From: Chloroflexi bacterium UBA4733
GTDB taxonomy: Bacteria > Chloroflexota > UBA4733
Assembly: GCA_002404055.1 (NCBI GenBank)
Contig: DHIZ01000404.1
Span: 29,776-47,560 of the forward strand
Reading direction: 5' to 3'
DNA: 17,785 nt
Each line of letters begins with the position of its first letter. Positions within the stretch are counted from its first letter, which is position 1. Positions 5,768-14,080 of the stretch are shown piece by piece. The notes beneath the pieces were generated by a model. The model ran no database searches, was not told the origin of the DNA, and saw only the letters and a program-made list of their open reading frames with translations. A program made the position numbers and the translations under genes.

Positions 5768-8700
5768 TTGCCCCGGAATGCACGCCGGTTCCAGCGGTCG
5801 GACTTGCTCTGTGTGCTCGTCCTGCTCGTGCTGCCCTGTCTGTTCTTCTGGCCGGCGCTGATTGGGCGGGCGGTGTTGCTGCCGCTAGACAACTTGCTGC
5901 TGATGCAGCCCTGGCGGTCGCTCTTGCCGGGTATTGATCCTGGCTTTACCACGCCGCACAACGCCCTGATCGGCGACATGATCGTGCAGAATCTGGGCTG
6001 GAAGCGTTTCCTGGCTGATCAGCTTCGGCACGGCCATCTGCCGCTCTGGAATCCGCTGCTGCTGGGAGGGGCGCCGTTCCTGGCGGCGGGTCAGTACCAG
6101 GCGCTCTATCCGTTGGGCGCTTTCTTCCTGATGCTGCCGGCGGCCTGGGCCTACGGTCCCTACACGGCGTTGCACCTGGGCCTGGCCGGCGTGTTCACTT
6201 TTGCGTACCTGCGCCTCATCGGGGAGCGCCGGCCGGGAGCGATGGTCGGCGCCGTCACCTTCGCCTTCTGCGGCAGTTTGGTGACGAGCGTCGTGTGGCC
6301 CCAGATGGTCGGCGGCATGGTCTGGCTGCCGGCGGTACTCGCGTGCGTTGAGCTCGTGGCACGGAGCGGGGGGATGAGGAGCGTTGGGGGTGAGGGGAAT
6401 CCAGGTTCCCTCTCCTCATCCCCCCGCCCCCTCATCGCCGTCGTCGCCGGCGCGGTTGCCATTGCGCTGCAGATCCTGGCGGGGCACCTGGAGATTAGCT
6501 TCTACGTGCTGTTCACCACGGCGGCCTACGCTGTGTGGCGGTTGGCGCCGCTGTTCGCTCGGCGGTACACCTGGCGGGCCGGCTTAGGGCAGACTGCACT
6601 GCTTTTGATGATGGGGTTGCTCGGTATCGGTCTGGCCGGCGCGCAGTTGTTGCCTTTCGCCGAGGCGATCAGCCGGAACTTCAGGGAAGGGTCAGCGACG
6701 CTGGCCGATGTGCGGGGCTGGGCACTGCCGTTGCGCCAACTCGTCACTTTCGTCGTCCCCGACTTCTTCGGCAACCCGACGCAGCACCAGTACCTGAACA
6801 TCTTCAGCGGACAGGTGGCGCCGGTGGGGCCGGCGGCTGACGGGTCGCCGACTTCACCGCCAGAGACCGCCTTCTGGGGCATCAAGAATTATGTCGAAGC
6901 GGCCAGCTACGTCGGTATCCTGCCGTTGCTGCTGGCGCCGCTCGGGCTGTTCGGTCGGCGCAATCGCTGGGCGGGCTTCTTCGCCGGAGCGGCGGTGGTG
7001 GCGCTGCTGCTGGCCTTCGGCACGCCCCTCTATGGCGTGCTGTTCCGAGTGGCGCCCGGTTTTAGCCAGATTCACACGGCCTTCCGCTGGGTCTATGTCT
7101 ATGGCTTCGCGGTGGCGGTGCTGGCGGCCATGGGTACCAACTGGCTGCTGGAGCGTGCCGCGCAGCCCCGGCTGGGGCTGGGAGAACGCGTGTATGCCGG
7201 CCTGGCGCTGGTGGCCGGCCTGGCCGCGGTCGCGGCGGCGCTGGCGGCGCTCGTGCTGAAGAGCCGGCTGGCCCAGATCCTCCAGGGACACATAGCGGCT
7301 GACGCCGCCCGGCCCAAACCCTGGTTCCTGGCGGCGCAGTTGCACGATGGGCAGGAATGGCTGTCGCTGGTCTGGGCACACGGCGCCTGGGCAGCGCTGA
7401 TGTTGCTACTCGGGGCGCTGTTGCTGGTAGCGGCGCTGGCAGTGCGGCGGCCGGCGCTGCGGCGCGCCCTGGCCTACGCCTTCCCGGCGCTGGTGGCGCT
7501 GGACATGTTTGTCGTGAACGGCTCCTTCAACACGATGGCCGATCCGCACCTGCTCGCCATGGTTGCCACTCCGACGCACGGTCAACCGGCGACGACGATC
7601 CCGCCCAGCATAGCGACGTTGCAGGCGCTGGCGCAGCGAGACCTGCCGTTTCGCATCGCCTCTTTTGGTCCCGAGGACGTGCTGCCACCGAACACGGCGA
7701 TGCTCTACGGCTTGCAGGATGTGCGCGGCTACGACACGATCGTGCTAAAGCGCTACGCCGACTTCTTGAACCTTATTGAGCCGCAGGCGGGCAACCTCAG
7801 CCTCTACAGTCAGACGACCAAGACCTTCACCAACCCGGCCACGTTACATTCCCCGCTCTTTCGATTGCTCGGCGTGTACTACGTGCTGAGCACCAGCCCG
7901 ATAGTCGGCAACGACGTGCAACTGGTACAGTCCGGGCCGATCAACGTCTATGCAGTGCCGGCGGCCCTGCCGCGCGCGTTTGTGGTCGGCACGGCGCAGG
8001 TGGTGCAAGACAAGGCGGCGGCGCTGGTCGCGCTGCAGCAACCCGGCTTCGATCCGGCGCAGCAGGTGATCGTGGAAGGTCCGGCAACCGCGAGTTTGGC
8101 CTCGGCGGCGACCAACGCGAACACGCGCATCACCGACCACGCGGCGGATAGCGTGACCCTCGACGTGACCACCAGTGGCGCCGGCTACCTGGTACTGACC
8201 GATACCTACTTCCCCGGCTGGACTGCGCAGGTACGCCCGGCCGGCCAGGCGAACGCCGAATGGCAGTCGACGCCGGTGCTGCCGGCGGATGAGACCTTCC
8301 GGGCGATCCGTCTCGCCCCCGGACATTGGACGATCCGCTTCGCCTATCAGCCGCTCTCCTTCCGCGCCGGCCTGGTCATCTCCTCGCTGGCCGGCGGCGT
8401 GCTGTTGCTGCTGCTGGCCGCCGCCGGCTGGGGCACGCTGGGACGCCGGCTAGACTGGCAGGGCACGGCGGCGCGGCGAGTGGCCAAGAACATCGCCAGC
8501 CCGATGTTGAGCAACTTCAGCAATAAGCTGCTCGACTTCGCCTTCAATATCTTTACTGCCGCGCTGATCGGTCCTTCCGGCATCGGCCGCTACACCGAGG
8601 CGGTTTCCATTTACGGCATCCTGGGGACCTTGCAGGACTTTGGTCTGGGTACGATCACCGTACGCGACGTGGCTGCCAACCGGACGCTGGCCGCTCGCTA

Positions 8701-9922
8701 CTTCAAGAACACGCTGGTCGTGCGCTGGCTACTGGCGCTGCTGGTGCTGCCCCTGGCCGGGCTGGTGGCGGCGATCGGTTGGCTGCTCCACGCCTACGAT
8801 GCGCCGACCCTGGCGGCCCTGGCGCTGCTGGTGGCCGGTTTCTTCCCCGGTTCCCTGGCATCGGCGGCCAGCACGCAGTTGCGGGCCATCGAGCAATTCG
8901 AAACCGGGGCCTTCCTGGAGGTCGCCGGCAACCTGCTGCGCATCTTGCTCGGCACGCTGACCCTACTGCTCGGCTGGAACATTGTCGGCCTGGCGCTCAC
9001 GTCCCTCATCGTCAACGTCTTCACGGCCGTCGCCTTTACCTTGAACGTGGACGCGGCGGCCCTGTGGCGCACGGCGCGGATGGACGGCGCCTTCTGCCGC
9101 TATCTGGTGCGCGAGTCCTTCACGTTGATGCTCAACAACATGCTGAACCTGGTCTTCTTCCGCGTCGACGTCATCCTGCTGAGCTTCCTGACGAATGCCA
9201 GCGCTGTGGGCTACTACAGCATCGCCTATAAGTTCATCGATGGCGTCGGCTTCGTCTCGGCTTACCTCACCGGCGCCATCTTCCCGCTGATGGCGCGACT
9301 GGCGCGCGAGTCGCTGGTGGAGTTGCGCAATCTCTATCTCTTCGCCATGCGCTTGCTGATCGCCATTGCCTTGCCGATCATGGCGGTGATGGTGGTGCTG
9401 GCCGATCGCATCATCATCCTGTTCTATCCGCAGTTCCCAGAGTCCATTCCCGCCCTGCGCATCCTTATCCTTTTTCTGGCCTTCAGTTACGTCAACGGCG
9501 TGACGCAGTACGCTTTGATCGCGGTTGGCAAGCAGCAGCGCATCACGAAGGCGTTCGTCGCCGGCGTGGCCTTCAACGTGGTAGCGAACCTGATCTTCAT
9601 CCCGCACTTCGGCATCGAAGCGGCGGCAGCGGTGACTGTGCTCTCCGAAGTGGTGCTCCTCGTGCCTTTCCTCTCCGGCATGTGGCCACTGCTCTGGCCA
9701 CTGCCGCTGGCGCAACTGACAGCGCGGCCGGGCCTGGCGGCGCTCGGCGCCGGCGCCGTGGCGCTGGCGCTGCACCACGCGCCGCTATTGCTGGCACTGC
9801 CGTCGGCGTTGGCAACCTACCCCGTCCTGCTGTTGCTCCTGGGCGGCTTGCCGGCGGAGGAGCGCCGGCAACTGGCGGCGCTCTTCGCCCGTCGGGTTGC
9901 GCCGGTGGCCGAAGCGGGATGA
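5768..9922 (+). CDS. YfhO-type membrane glycosyltransferase fused to a Wzx-like flippase
   Basis: A 1384-residue fusion of two membrane proteins. Residues 1 to about 895 are YfhO-like (GT-C type, many helices). Marks are an acidic first loop (LLPLDNLL, about 37-44), the family block PLWNPLLLGGAPFLAAGQYQ (92-111), a helix with AGHLEISFY (238-246) and a long extracytoplasmic domain (about 575-865) with the typical end block LVLTDTYFPGWTAQV (808-822). Residues about 903-1310 resemble Wzx/MATE-like oligosaccharide flippases (NKLLDFAFNIFTAALIG; LNNMLNLVFFRVDVILLSF), followed by extra helices. The linker is only about 20 residues, and no ribosome binding site precedes the internal ATG at 8504. YfhO proteins transfer sugars from polyprenyl-phosphate donors to surface polymers in Gram-positives. 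I infer that flipping and transfer are joined here. The start is uncertain: TTG 5768, or CTG 5714 with a strong Shine-Dalgarno. Residues about 199-220 look like an insertion. Confidence 0.85.
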   Translation: MPRNARRFQRSDLLCVLVLLVLPCLFFWPALIGRAVLLPLDNLLLMQPWRSLLPGIDPGFTTPHNALIGDMIVQNLGWKRFLADQLRHGHLPLWNPLLLGGAPFLAAGQYQALYPLGAFFLMLPAAWAYGPYTALHLGLAGVFTFAYLRLIGERRPGAMVGAVTFAFCGSLVTSVVWPQMVGGMVWLPAVLACVELVARSGGMRSVGGEGNPGSLSSSPRPLIAVVAGAVAIALQILAGHLEISFYVLFTTAAYAVWRLAPLFARRYTWRAGLGQTALLLMMGLLGIGLAGAQLLPFAEAISRNFREGSATLADVRGWALPLRQLVTFVVPDFFGNPTQHQYLNIFSGQVAPVGPAADGSPTSPPETAFWGIKNYVEAASYVGILPLLLAPLGLFGRRNRWAGFFAGAAVVALLLAFGTPLYGVLFRVAPGFSQIHTAFRWVYVYGFAVAVLAAMGTNWLLERAAQPRLGLGERVYAGLALVAGLAAVAAALAALVLKSRLAQILQGHIAADAARPKPWFLAAQLHDGQEWLSLVWAHGAWAALMLLLGALLLVAALAVRRPALRRALAYAFPALVALDMFVVNGSFNTMADPHLLAMVATPTHGQPATTIPPSIATLQALAQRDLPFRIASFGPEDVLPPNTAMLYGLQDVRGYDTIVLKRYADFLNLIEPQAGNLSLYSQTTKTFTNPATLHSPLFRLLGVYYVLSTSPIVGNDVQLVQSGPINVYAVPAALPRAFVVGTAQVVQDKAAALVALQQPGFDPAQQVIVEGPATASLASAATNANTRITDHAADSVTLDVTTSGAGYLVLTDTYFPGWTAQVRPAGQANAEWQSTPVLPADETFRAIRLAPGHWTIRFAYQPLSFRAGLVISSLAGGVLLLLLAAAGWGTLGRRLDWQGTAARRVAKNIASPMLSNFSNKLLDFAFNIFTAALIGPSGIGRYTEAVSIYGILGTLQDFGLGTITVRDVAANRTLAARYFKNTLVVRWLLALLVLPLAGLVAAIGWLLHAYDAPTLAALALLVAGFFPGSLASAASTQLRAIEQFETGAFLEVAGNLLRILLGTLTLLLGWNIVGLALTSLIVNVFTAVAFTLNVDAAALWRTARMDGAFCRYLVRESFTLMLNNMLNLVFFRVDVILLSFLTNASAVGYYSIAYKFIDGVGFVSAYLTGAIFPLMARLARESLVELRNLYLFAMRLLIAIALPIMAVMVVLADRIIILFYPQFPESIPALRILILFLAFSYVNGVTQYALIAVGKQQRITKAFVAGVAFNVVANLIFIPHFGIEAAAAVTVLSEVVLLVPFLSGMWPLLWPLPLAQLTARPGLAALGAGAVALALHHAPLLLALPSALATYPVLLLLLGGLPAEERRQLAALFARRVAPVAEAG
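6367..6426. repeat. Small fold-back insertion inside the YfhO-like coding region
   Basis: Perfect 15-base inverted repeats (CGGGGGGATGAGGAG at 6367-6381, reverse complement at 6412-6426) flank a 30-base loop. The frame stays open and codes for a Gly/Ser-rich stretch (about residues 200-220: GGMRSVGGEGNPGSLSSSPR) between two predicted membrane helices. This composition differs from the surrounding hydrophobic sequence and fits a palindromic mini-element tolerated in a loop. Confidence 0.6.
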
Positions 9923-10848
9923 GCACCGTTGACGTATCGGTGGTCATCGTCACCTGGAACTCGGCAGCGTTCGTGGGCCTCTGCCTGGACGCCTTGCAAT
10001 GGAACACGCACTGCTCCTTTGAATGCCTGCTGGTGGATAACGCCTCGACTGACGACACCGTGGCGATGGTTACGCGCGACTTCCCGTGGGTATCCGTGCT
10101 GGAGCCGGGGCGCAACCTCGGTTTCGCCGCCGCCAACAACCTGGCGTTGCGGCGCGCCATTGGCCGCTACCTGCTATTGCTCAACCCGGACACGGAGGTT
10201 CAGGAGGGCGCCCTGGATGCCTTGATCGACCTGTTGGACCGGCGGCCGACGGCCGGCGCAGTCGGGGCGCGATTGCTCAACACCGACGGCACGTTGCAGT
10301 ATTCTACCTACTGGCTCCCCAACGCCGCCACGCTGGCCTGGGAGTACTTCCTGCGCGACGGGCGCCGGCCCAACGACCCTCGCGCCGGACGCTACGCCGA
10401 GGCCGACTACGCGCGCGAACGCCCAGTCGAAGGCCTCCTCGGCGCATGCCTCATGGTGCGGCGCCAGGCTGCCGAGCAGGTCGGCTGGCTCGACGAGCGC
10501 TTCGCCCTGTACTGCGAAGAAGTGGACTGGTGCATCCGCCTCCGCCAATCGGGTTGGGACCTCTGGTACAGTCCCGAGGCGCAGGTGCTCCACCACAGCG
10601 GCCAGAGCGCCAGACTCGCGCCGGCACGTAGCTTCCTGCTGCTGCAGCGTAGCCGGTTTCGCCTGTACAGCAAGTGGTATTCGCTGTTGCAACGCTTGCT
10701 ACTTGAGGGCATAACACGCGCCGGGATGCTTTACCAGATGATCTTCTGGTTGAAGCAGTTCCTGCGGGGGCGGGTGACCTGGAAAGAGTGTCGGGAGCGC
10801 TTGCTGTTGTCGTTGCGGGTGGTGGCGTTACGTCCGTCGGGGCACTAG
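9919..10848 (+). CDS. GT2 family glycosyltransferase (rhamnosyltransferase-like)
   Basis: Cytoplasmic glycosyltransferase of 309 residues with the GT-A fold, using a nucleotide sugar. N-terminal motifs are VSVVIVTWNS (6-15) and LLVDNASTDDT (37-47). The LGFAAANN segment (67-74) comes next, then the metal-binding region LLLNPDTEV (86-94) and the acceptor-side block YCEEVDWCIRLRQSGW (198-213) with likely catalytic acidic residues. A histidine pair follows at 225-226 (VLHHSG). This pattern is closest to rhamnosyltransferase-like GT2 enzymes. It lacks the two C-terminal membrane helices of polyprenyl-phosphate sugar synthases such as GtrB; the Arg-rich, hydrophobic C-terminus may bind the membrane. 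The ATG overlaps the stop of the fusion gene (ATGA), and longer in-frame starts up to 9682 lie wholly inside that gene and read as low-complexity Ala/Gly/Arg. It probably builds the glycan that the upstream fusion protein moves or transfers. Confidence 0.88.
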   Translation: MSTVDVSVVIVTWNSAAFVGLCLDALQWNTHCSFECLLVDNASTDDTVAMVTRDFPWVSVLEPGRNLGFAAANNLALRRAIGRYLLLLNPDTEVQEGALDALIDLLDRRPTAGAVGARLLNTDGTLQYSTYWLPNAATLAWEYFLRDGRRPNDPRAGRYAEADYARERPVEGLLGACLMVRRQAAEQVGWLDERFALYCEEVDWCIRLRQSGWDLWYSPEAQVLHHSGQSARLAPARSFLLLQRSRFRLYSKWYSLLQRLLLEGITRAGMLYQMIFWLKQFLRGRVTWKECRERLLLSLRVVALRPSGH

Positions 10849-10860
10849 GATCGGGTTAGG

Positions 10861-10908
10861 TCTAGCCGCTGCTCGGCGGTGGCGACTAACGCGGCAATGC
10901 GGGCTAGA
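10861..10908 (+). terminator. Possible stem downstream of the GT2 gene
   Basis: Bases 10861-10869 (TCTAGCCGC) pair with 10899-10908 with one bulged base across a GC-rich loop of about 29 bases, shortly after the GT2 stop. There is no T-tract, so a terminator role is tentative. Confidence 0.25.
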
Positions 10909-10961
10909 ACGCCCCGCGGGTTGCTCAGCACTCGTTGTCCTGGAAGCGGTAGACACGGAAC

Positions 10962-10997
10962 AGGCCCCCACTCCAGCGTAGCCAGAGTGGGGGGCCT
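10962..10997. terminator. Hairpin between convergent operons
   Basis: AGGCCCCCACTC (10962-10973) pairs with 10985-10997, with one bulged G, around an 11-base loop. It sits between the ends of two convergent transcription units (GT2 gene on +, binding-protein gene on -), where a two-way terminator is expected. Neither side has a clear T-tract. Confidence 0.5.
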
Positions 10998-11005
10998 CCC
11001 CGCCG

Positions 11006-12940
11006 TTACCCCTTGGCCGACTGCTGGAACTCCTGCCGTATCTGCTCCCCGCCGCGGCTCTTCCAGCCCGCGATAGCGGCGTCCAGCGCACTCAACGGCT
11101 GGCGGCCGGTGATGATGGCCGTCATGCTGTCGAAGCCGAACTGGTTTAACTCAGAGGCTTTGGCCACGTTCGTTGCTGAGTAAAGCGGCCAAGACGGGTC
11201 GTTTTGACCGATCTTGATAATCTCGGTAGCTAGCTTCTGGCCATATTCCGCTGCTCCCGGTGATTGCGGGTAGAAGAAGACGGGCAACGGCCCCATTATG
11301 TAGACCAGGTCACCTTTTTCGCTGATCCCCTGGTTGGTGAGGGCCGGTACGCCGTTGGCATCCAGCTTGTAGTCAACGTCTTTGACGCCGTAGCTCAGGA
11401 ATTGCCACTCGTCGCTGCCGAAGGGCGAGGCGAGGTAGTCGAGGATGCGCAAGAGCTCCGCGACGCGTGTCTGGCTCTTACCGACGGTGGCTGGAATGGC
11501 CGTGAAGCCGAATGACCCCGGCGTGTTATACGTCATGGCTTTACTGCCACCCGGCGCCGACGGCATGAGACCGGTCAACACCGCGTTGGGGTTGGCCTGC
11601 TTGATCTTATAGTACACAGTGCCCGCCAGTTTTGGATCGACGAAGTTACCGAACCCCTCGCTGTGCAGGCCTGTTTTGCCGCCCAGATAGGCGTTCTGGG
11701 CCTGGGCGAAGGTCATCGACGCTGCGTCGGGGTCATACCCACCGTCGGCATAGACCTGCCGCAAGAAGGTGAGCCCCTGAAGAAATTCGGGAGTTTCGAT
11801 CTGATTCGTGAGCGTGCCGTCGGCGTTCTTTCGCCAGTTGAAGGGTGTGCCGAACATGTTGAAGGCGATGGTATTGTCCCAGCCGGTCCAACTCGTGCCG
11901 TAGCGCCCCATACCCCAGGTGTCGGCCTTGCCGTTTCCGTCCGGGTCATTCTTGGCGAAGGCAACCAGCAGGTCATGGACATCGGTAGGACTGGTAAAAG
12001 TCTCCTTGCCCACTTTCTTCGCCCAATCCGCGCGGTAGAATGGAATGTTGCCACTGCTCTGGATTGGCTTCGGTACGCCGTAGACCTTGCCTTTGAATTT
12101 CACGTTATTCCAGGTAGCAGCGGGGATCTTAGCGAGATTCTTGTATTGCTGAACCGCGTTGCCGGTGACGTAGGGCGTCAGGTCGAGGAACGCTCCCTGC
12201 CCCATTGCCTGGTACTGTGGGGCGGCGTTCTGGCCGGGATTGAGATAGAACAGGTCCGGCAGACCACCGCCGGCAATGAGGGCGGCGGACTTCTGACCGT
12301 AGCTGGGTTGCGGCGTAATGATCGGCTGCCAGGTCACGCCGAGACGCTTGTTGAGCTCCTGCCAGTACTGATTCTGGCCCATCGGCGTCGGCGGCGACTG
12401 GTAGGCGATCGTGAAGGCAGTAACCGTACCGCCCTGGCCCGGCGTTCCACTGTACGACTGGAATGGCGCCGGAAGTTTATTGTAGGCATCCGGCACACCC
12501 GGCGCCGTCGAGGGAATCTTGTCTGCTCCTACCGCGCTCCCCGTCGAGGCCGCCTGGCTCGCTGATGTGGCCAGGGATGTGCCGGTGACGGCACTGGAAG
12601 TTGTAGCGGTGACGGCGCTGCTTGTCGCTGCGGGAGCCGTCGTTGCTGTGGAGGCAGCCGCCGCGCTGACGCTGCTTGATGTGGCCGGGCTGGCAACGCT
12701 GCTGGTGGCGCTGGCGGCGCTGCTGGTCGGTGCGGCGGCGCTGCTGGTCGCCGCCGCAGTGCTACTGGTGGTGGCGGCCGACGCCGAGCTGGTCGTCCCG
12801 CTGGTGACTGTGGCCGTGCCGCAGGCGGCCAGGCCCACGGCGCCGAGCAATCCCACCGCGGCGGTGAGCAATGCGCGGCGGGGGTGCCGACCTCCCTGGT
12901 CGGAACCTCGATTGGTGGCCGGGTTCTCGTGTTCGTCCAC
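11006..12940 (-). CDS. Sugar-binding lipoprotein, LplA/YtcQ-like
   Basis: Extracellular solute-binding lipoprotein of 644 residues, last gene of the importer cluster. The N-terminus has a twin arginine (HPRRALL) and a hydrophobic core ending in the lipobox LAAC (Cys 40), so it should be a lipid-anchored protein, possibly Tat-exported. Residues 41-137 are an almost pure Ala/Ser/Thr/Val linker. The binding domain follows, with features of the large LplA/AlgQ-like binding proteins: GGGLPDLFYL, FLDLTPYV, VKFKGKVYGVPKP and YRADWAKKVG. The substrate is unknown; relatives bind complex oligosaccharides. The start is GTG 12940 because GAGGAAGGA (12948-12956) lies 7 bases upstream; the longer GTG start at 12988 has no such site. 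It follows the LplC-like permease after 119 bases. Confidence 0.88.
   Translation of the reverse strand: MDEHENPATNRGSDQGGRHPRRALLTAAVGLLGAVGLAACGTATVTSGTTSSASAATTSSTAAATSSAAAPTSSAASATSSVASPATSSSVSAAAASTATTAPAATSSAVTATTSSAVTGTSLATSASQAASTGSAVGADKIPSTAPGVPDAYNKLPAPFQSYSGTPGQGGTVTAFTIAYQSPPTPMGQNQYWQELNKRLGVTWQPIITPQPSYGQKSAALIAGGGLPDLFYLNPGQNAAPQYQAMGQGAFLDLTPYVTGNAVQQYKNLAKIPAATWNNVKFKGKVYGVPKPIQSSGNIPFYRADWAKKVGKETFTSPTDVHDLLVAFAKNDPDGNGKADTWGMGRYGTSWTGWDNTIAFNMFGTPFNWRKNADGTLTNQIETPEFLQGLTFLRQVYADGGYDPDAASMTFAQAQNAYLGGKTGLHSEGFGNFVDPKLAGTVYYKIKQANPNAVLTGLMPSAPGGSKAMTYNTPGSFGFTAIPATVGKSQTRVAELLRILDYLASPFGSDEWQFLSYGVKDVDYKLDANGVPALTNQGISEKGDLVYIMGPLPVFFYPQSPGAAEYGQKLATEIIKIGQNDPSWPLYSATNVAKASELNQFGFDSMTAIITGRQPLSALDAAIAGWKSRGGEQIRQEFQQSAKG
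12530..12820 (-). repeat. Low-complexity stretch coding for the Ala/Ser/Thr linker
   Basis: About 290 bases of degenerate GCN/ACN/AGC/GTN codons, seen on the + strand as recurring GCTGCTGGT-like units around 12700-12780. It codes for about 97 residues made nearly only of A, S, T and V between the lipid anchor and the binding domain. Length variation between strains is likely. Confidence 0.6.
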
Positions 12941-13059
12941 GGGTTCGTCCTTCCTCAACACTGTCTGCTCGTGATCGCGGGCTACCACAGTTGGTTGCCC
13001 ACATCAATCGCGGCGCGCGTCATTATCAGTCCATTGCGGCCTTTCTTCTTTCGGAGCTG

Positions 13060-14043
13060 TTACCCCTTGATGGCGCCGGTCAGCACGCCCTTGGTGAAGT
13101 ACCGCTGCAAGAAGGGGTAGACCAGCAGAATCGGTACGGTGGCGAGCACGATGATCGCCATCTGGATGGTTTCCGTCGGTGGCGGCGGCTGGTTGGGGTC
13201 CAACTGCGCCGCCGAAGCGAGCGCGCTGCCCTGCAGCACGTATTGCTGCAGGACAACCTGAATCGGCCACTTGCTGGCGTCGTTGAGGTAGAGGATGGCG
13301 TTGAAAAAGGCGTCCCAGATGCCAACGCCGTAGAAGAGTGCGACCACCGCCAGGGCGGCGGCCGATAGTGGCAGGACCAGCCGCCAGAGCACCTGCCAAT
13401 CGCTGGCCCCGTCCAGACGGGCAGCCTCCAGGAGTTCCTGGGGAATGTTCATGAAGAAGTTGCGCAGAACAATCAGGTTGAAGGCACTGATCAGCCCCGG
13501 CAAGATGAGGGATTGGTAGGTATCAATCATGCCCAGACCTTTGACCAAAAGGTAGCTGGGGATAAGGCCGGGCGAAAAGAGCAGGGTGCCGAGCACCATG
13601 AGGAGGACGGGCTTCGCGCCGGGCACGCCGGATTTGCTGAGGCCATAGGCCAGCGCGATCGTGAAGAGCATCTTGACGGTGGTGCCGATCGTGACCAGGC
13701 CAACGCTGACCTCCAGCGAACGGACCACCACGCCGCCGCGCAGTAGCGCCTGATAGGCCTCCAGGGTGGGGTGCTGCGGAAACAGGATGAGGCCGCCGCC
13801 AAGGATGTCCCGCTCGGACGAAAAGCTGACGGCGAGCACATACACGAAGGGGAAGAGCACGGCAACCATGACGGCAGCGAGCAGGACGGCCTTGGCCAGT
13901 TGCATCGGCAGGCTTGGCGCCTCCATCCATACCGGCCGGCCGGCGGCCCGGCGGCGAGTGCGACCGCGCGCAACCGGCTCCGTTGCAACGCGCAAAGGTG
14001 CAGGCGGCGCGCCGGCCCCGGGCGCCGTATCGGTCAACGCCAT
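13060..14043 (-). CDS. Sugar ABC transporter permease, LplC/YtcP-like
   Basis: Permease of 327 residues, one of two membrane subunits of a CUT1-type importer. The EAA loop that docks the ATPase is at about 206-225 (EAARLDGASDWQVLWRLVLP). Six helices are expected, with the first at about 48-72. The C-terminus (TETIQMAIIVLATVPILLVY, then PFLQRYFTKGV and GAIKG) is typical of the YtcP/LplC group rather than MalG. An N-terminal Pro/Ala/Arg-rich cytoplasmic extension of about 45 residues is longer than usual. The ATG at 14043 has AAGGGG upstream. It lies 37 bases after the LplB-like permease and 119 bases before the lipoprotein gene, with which it should form one transporter. Confidence 0.9.
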   Translation of the reverse strand: MALTDTAPGAGAPPAPLRVATEPVARGRTRRRAAGRPVWMEAPSLPMQLAKAVLLAAVMVAVLFPFVYVLAVSFSSERDILGGGLILFPQHPTLEAYQALLRGGVVVRSLEVSVGLVTIGTTVKMLFTIALAYGLSKSGVPGAKPVLLMVLGTLLFSPGLIPSYLLVKGLGMIDTYQSLILPGLISAFNLIVLRNFFMNIPQELLEAARLDGASDWQVLWRLVLPLSAAALAVVALFYGVGIWDAFFNAILYLNDASKWPIQVVLQQYVLQGSALASAAQLDPNQPPPPTETIQMAIIVLATVPILLVYPFLQRYFTKGVLTGAIKG

Positions 14044-14080
14044 CGTCGTCCCCTTCGTTGGGGCGGGTTGTTACCCGCTT

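Noticed and set aside
8963..9778. 271-codon open frame on the - strand inside the flippase part
   Set aside because: Gln/His/Arg/Asp-rich shadow of hydrophobic codons; no recognisable domain.
9682..9918. N-terminal extension of the GT2 enzyme to 9682
   Set aside because: It lies fully inside the fusion gene and reads as Ala/Gly/Arg low complexity; ATG 9919 gives the normal GT2 beginning and an ATGA overlap.
11663..12565. 300-codon open frame on the + strand opposite the binding lipoprotein
   Set aside because: It lies antisense to a clear solute-binding protein; composition and lack of motifs suggest a high-GC shadow frame.
12600..12790. CRISPR-like or tandem repeat array
   Set aside because: The repeating units are degenerate codons for Ala/Ser/Thr without constant repeat and spacer lengths.
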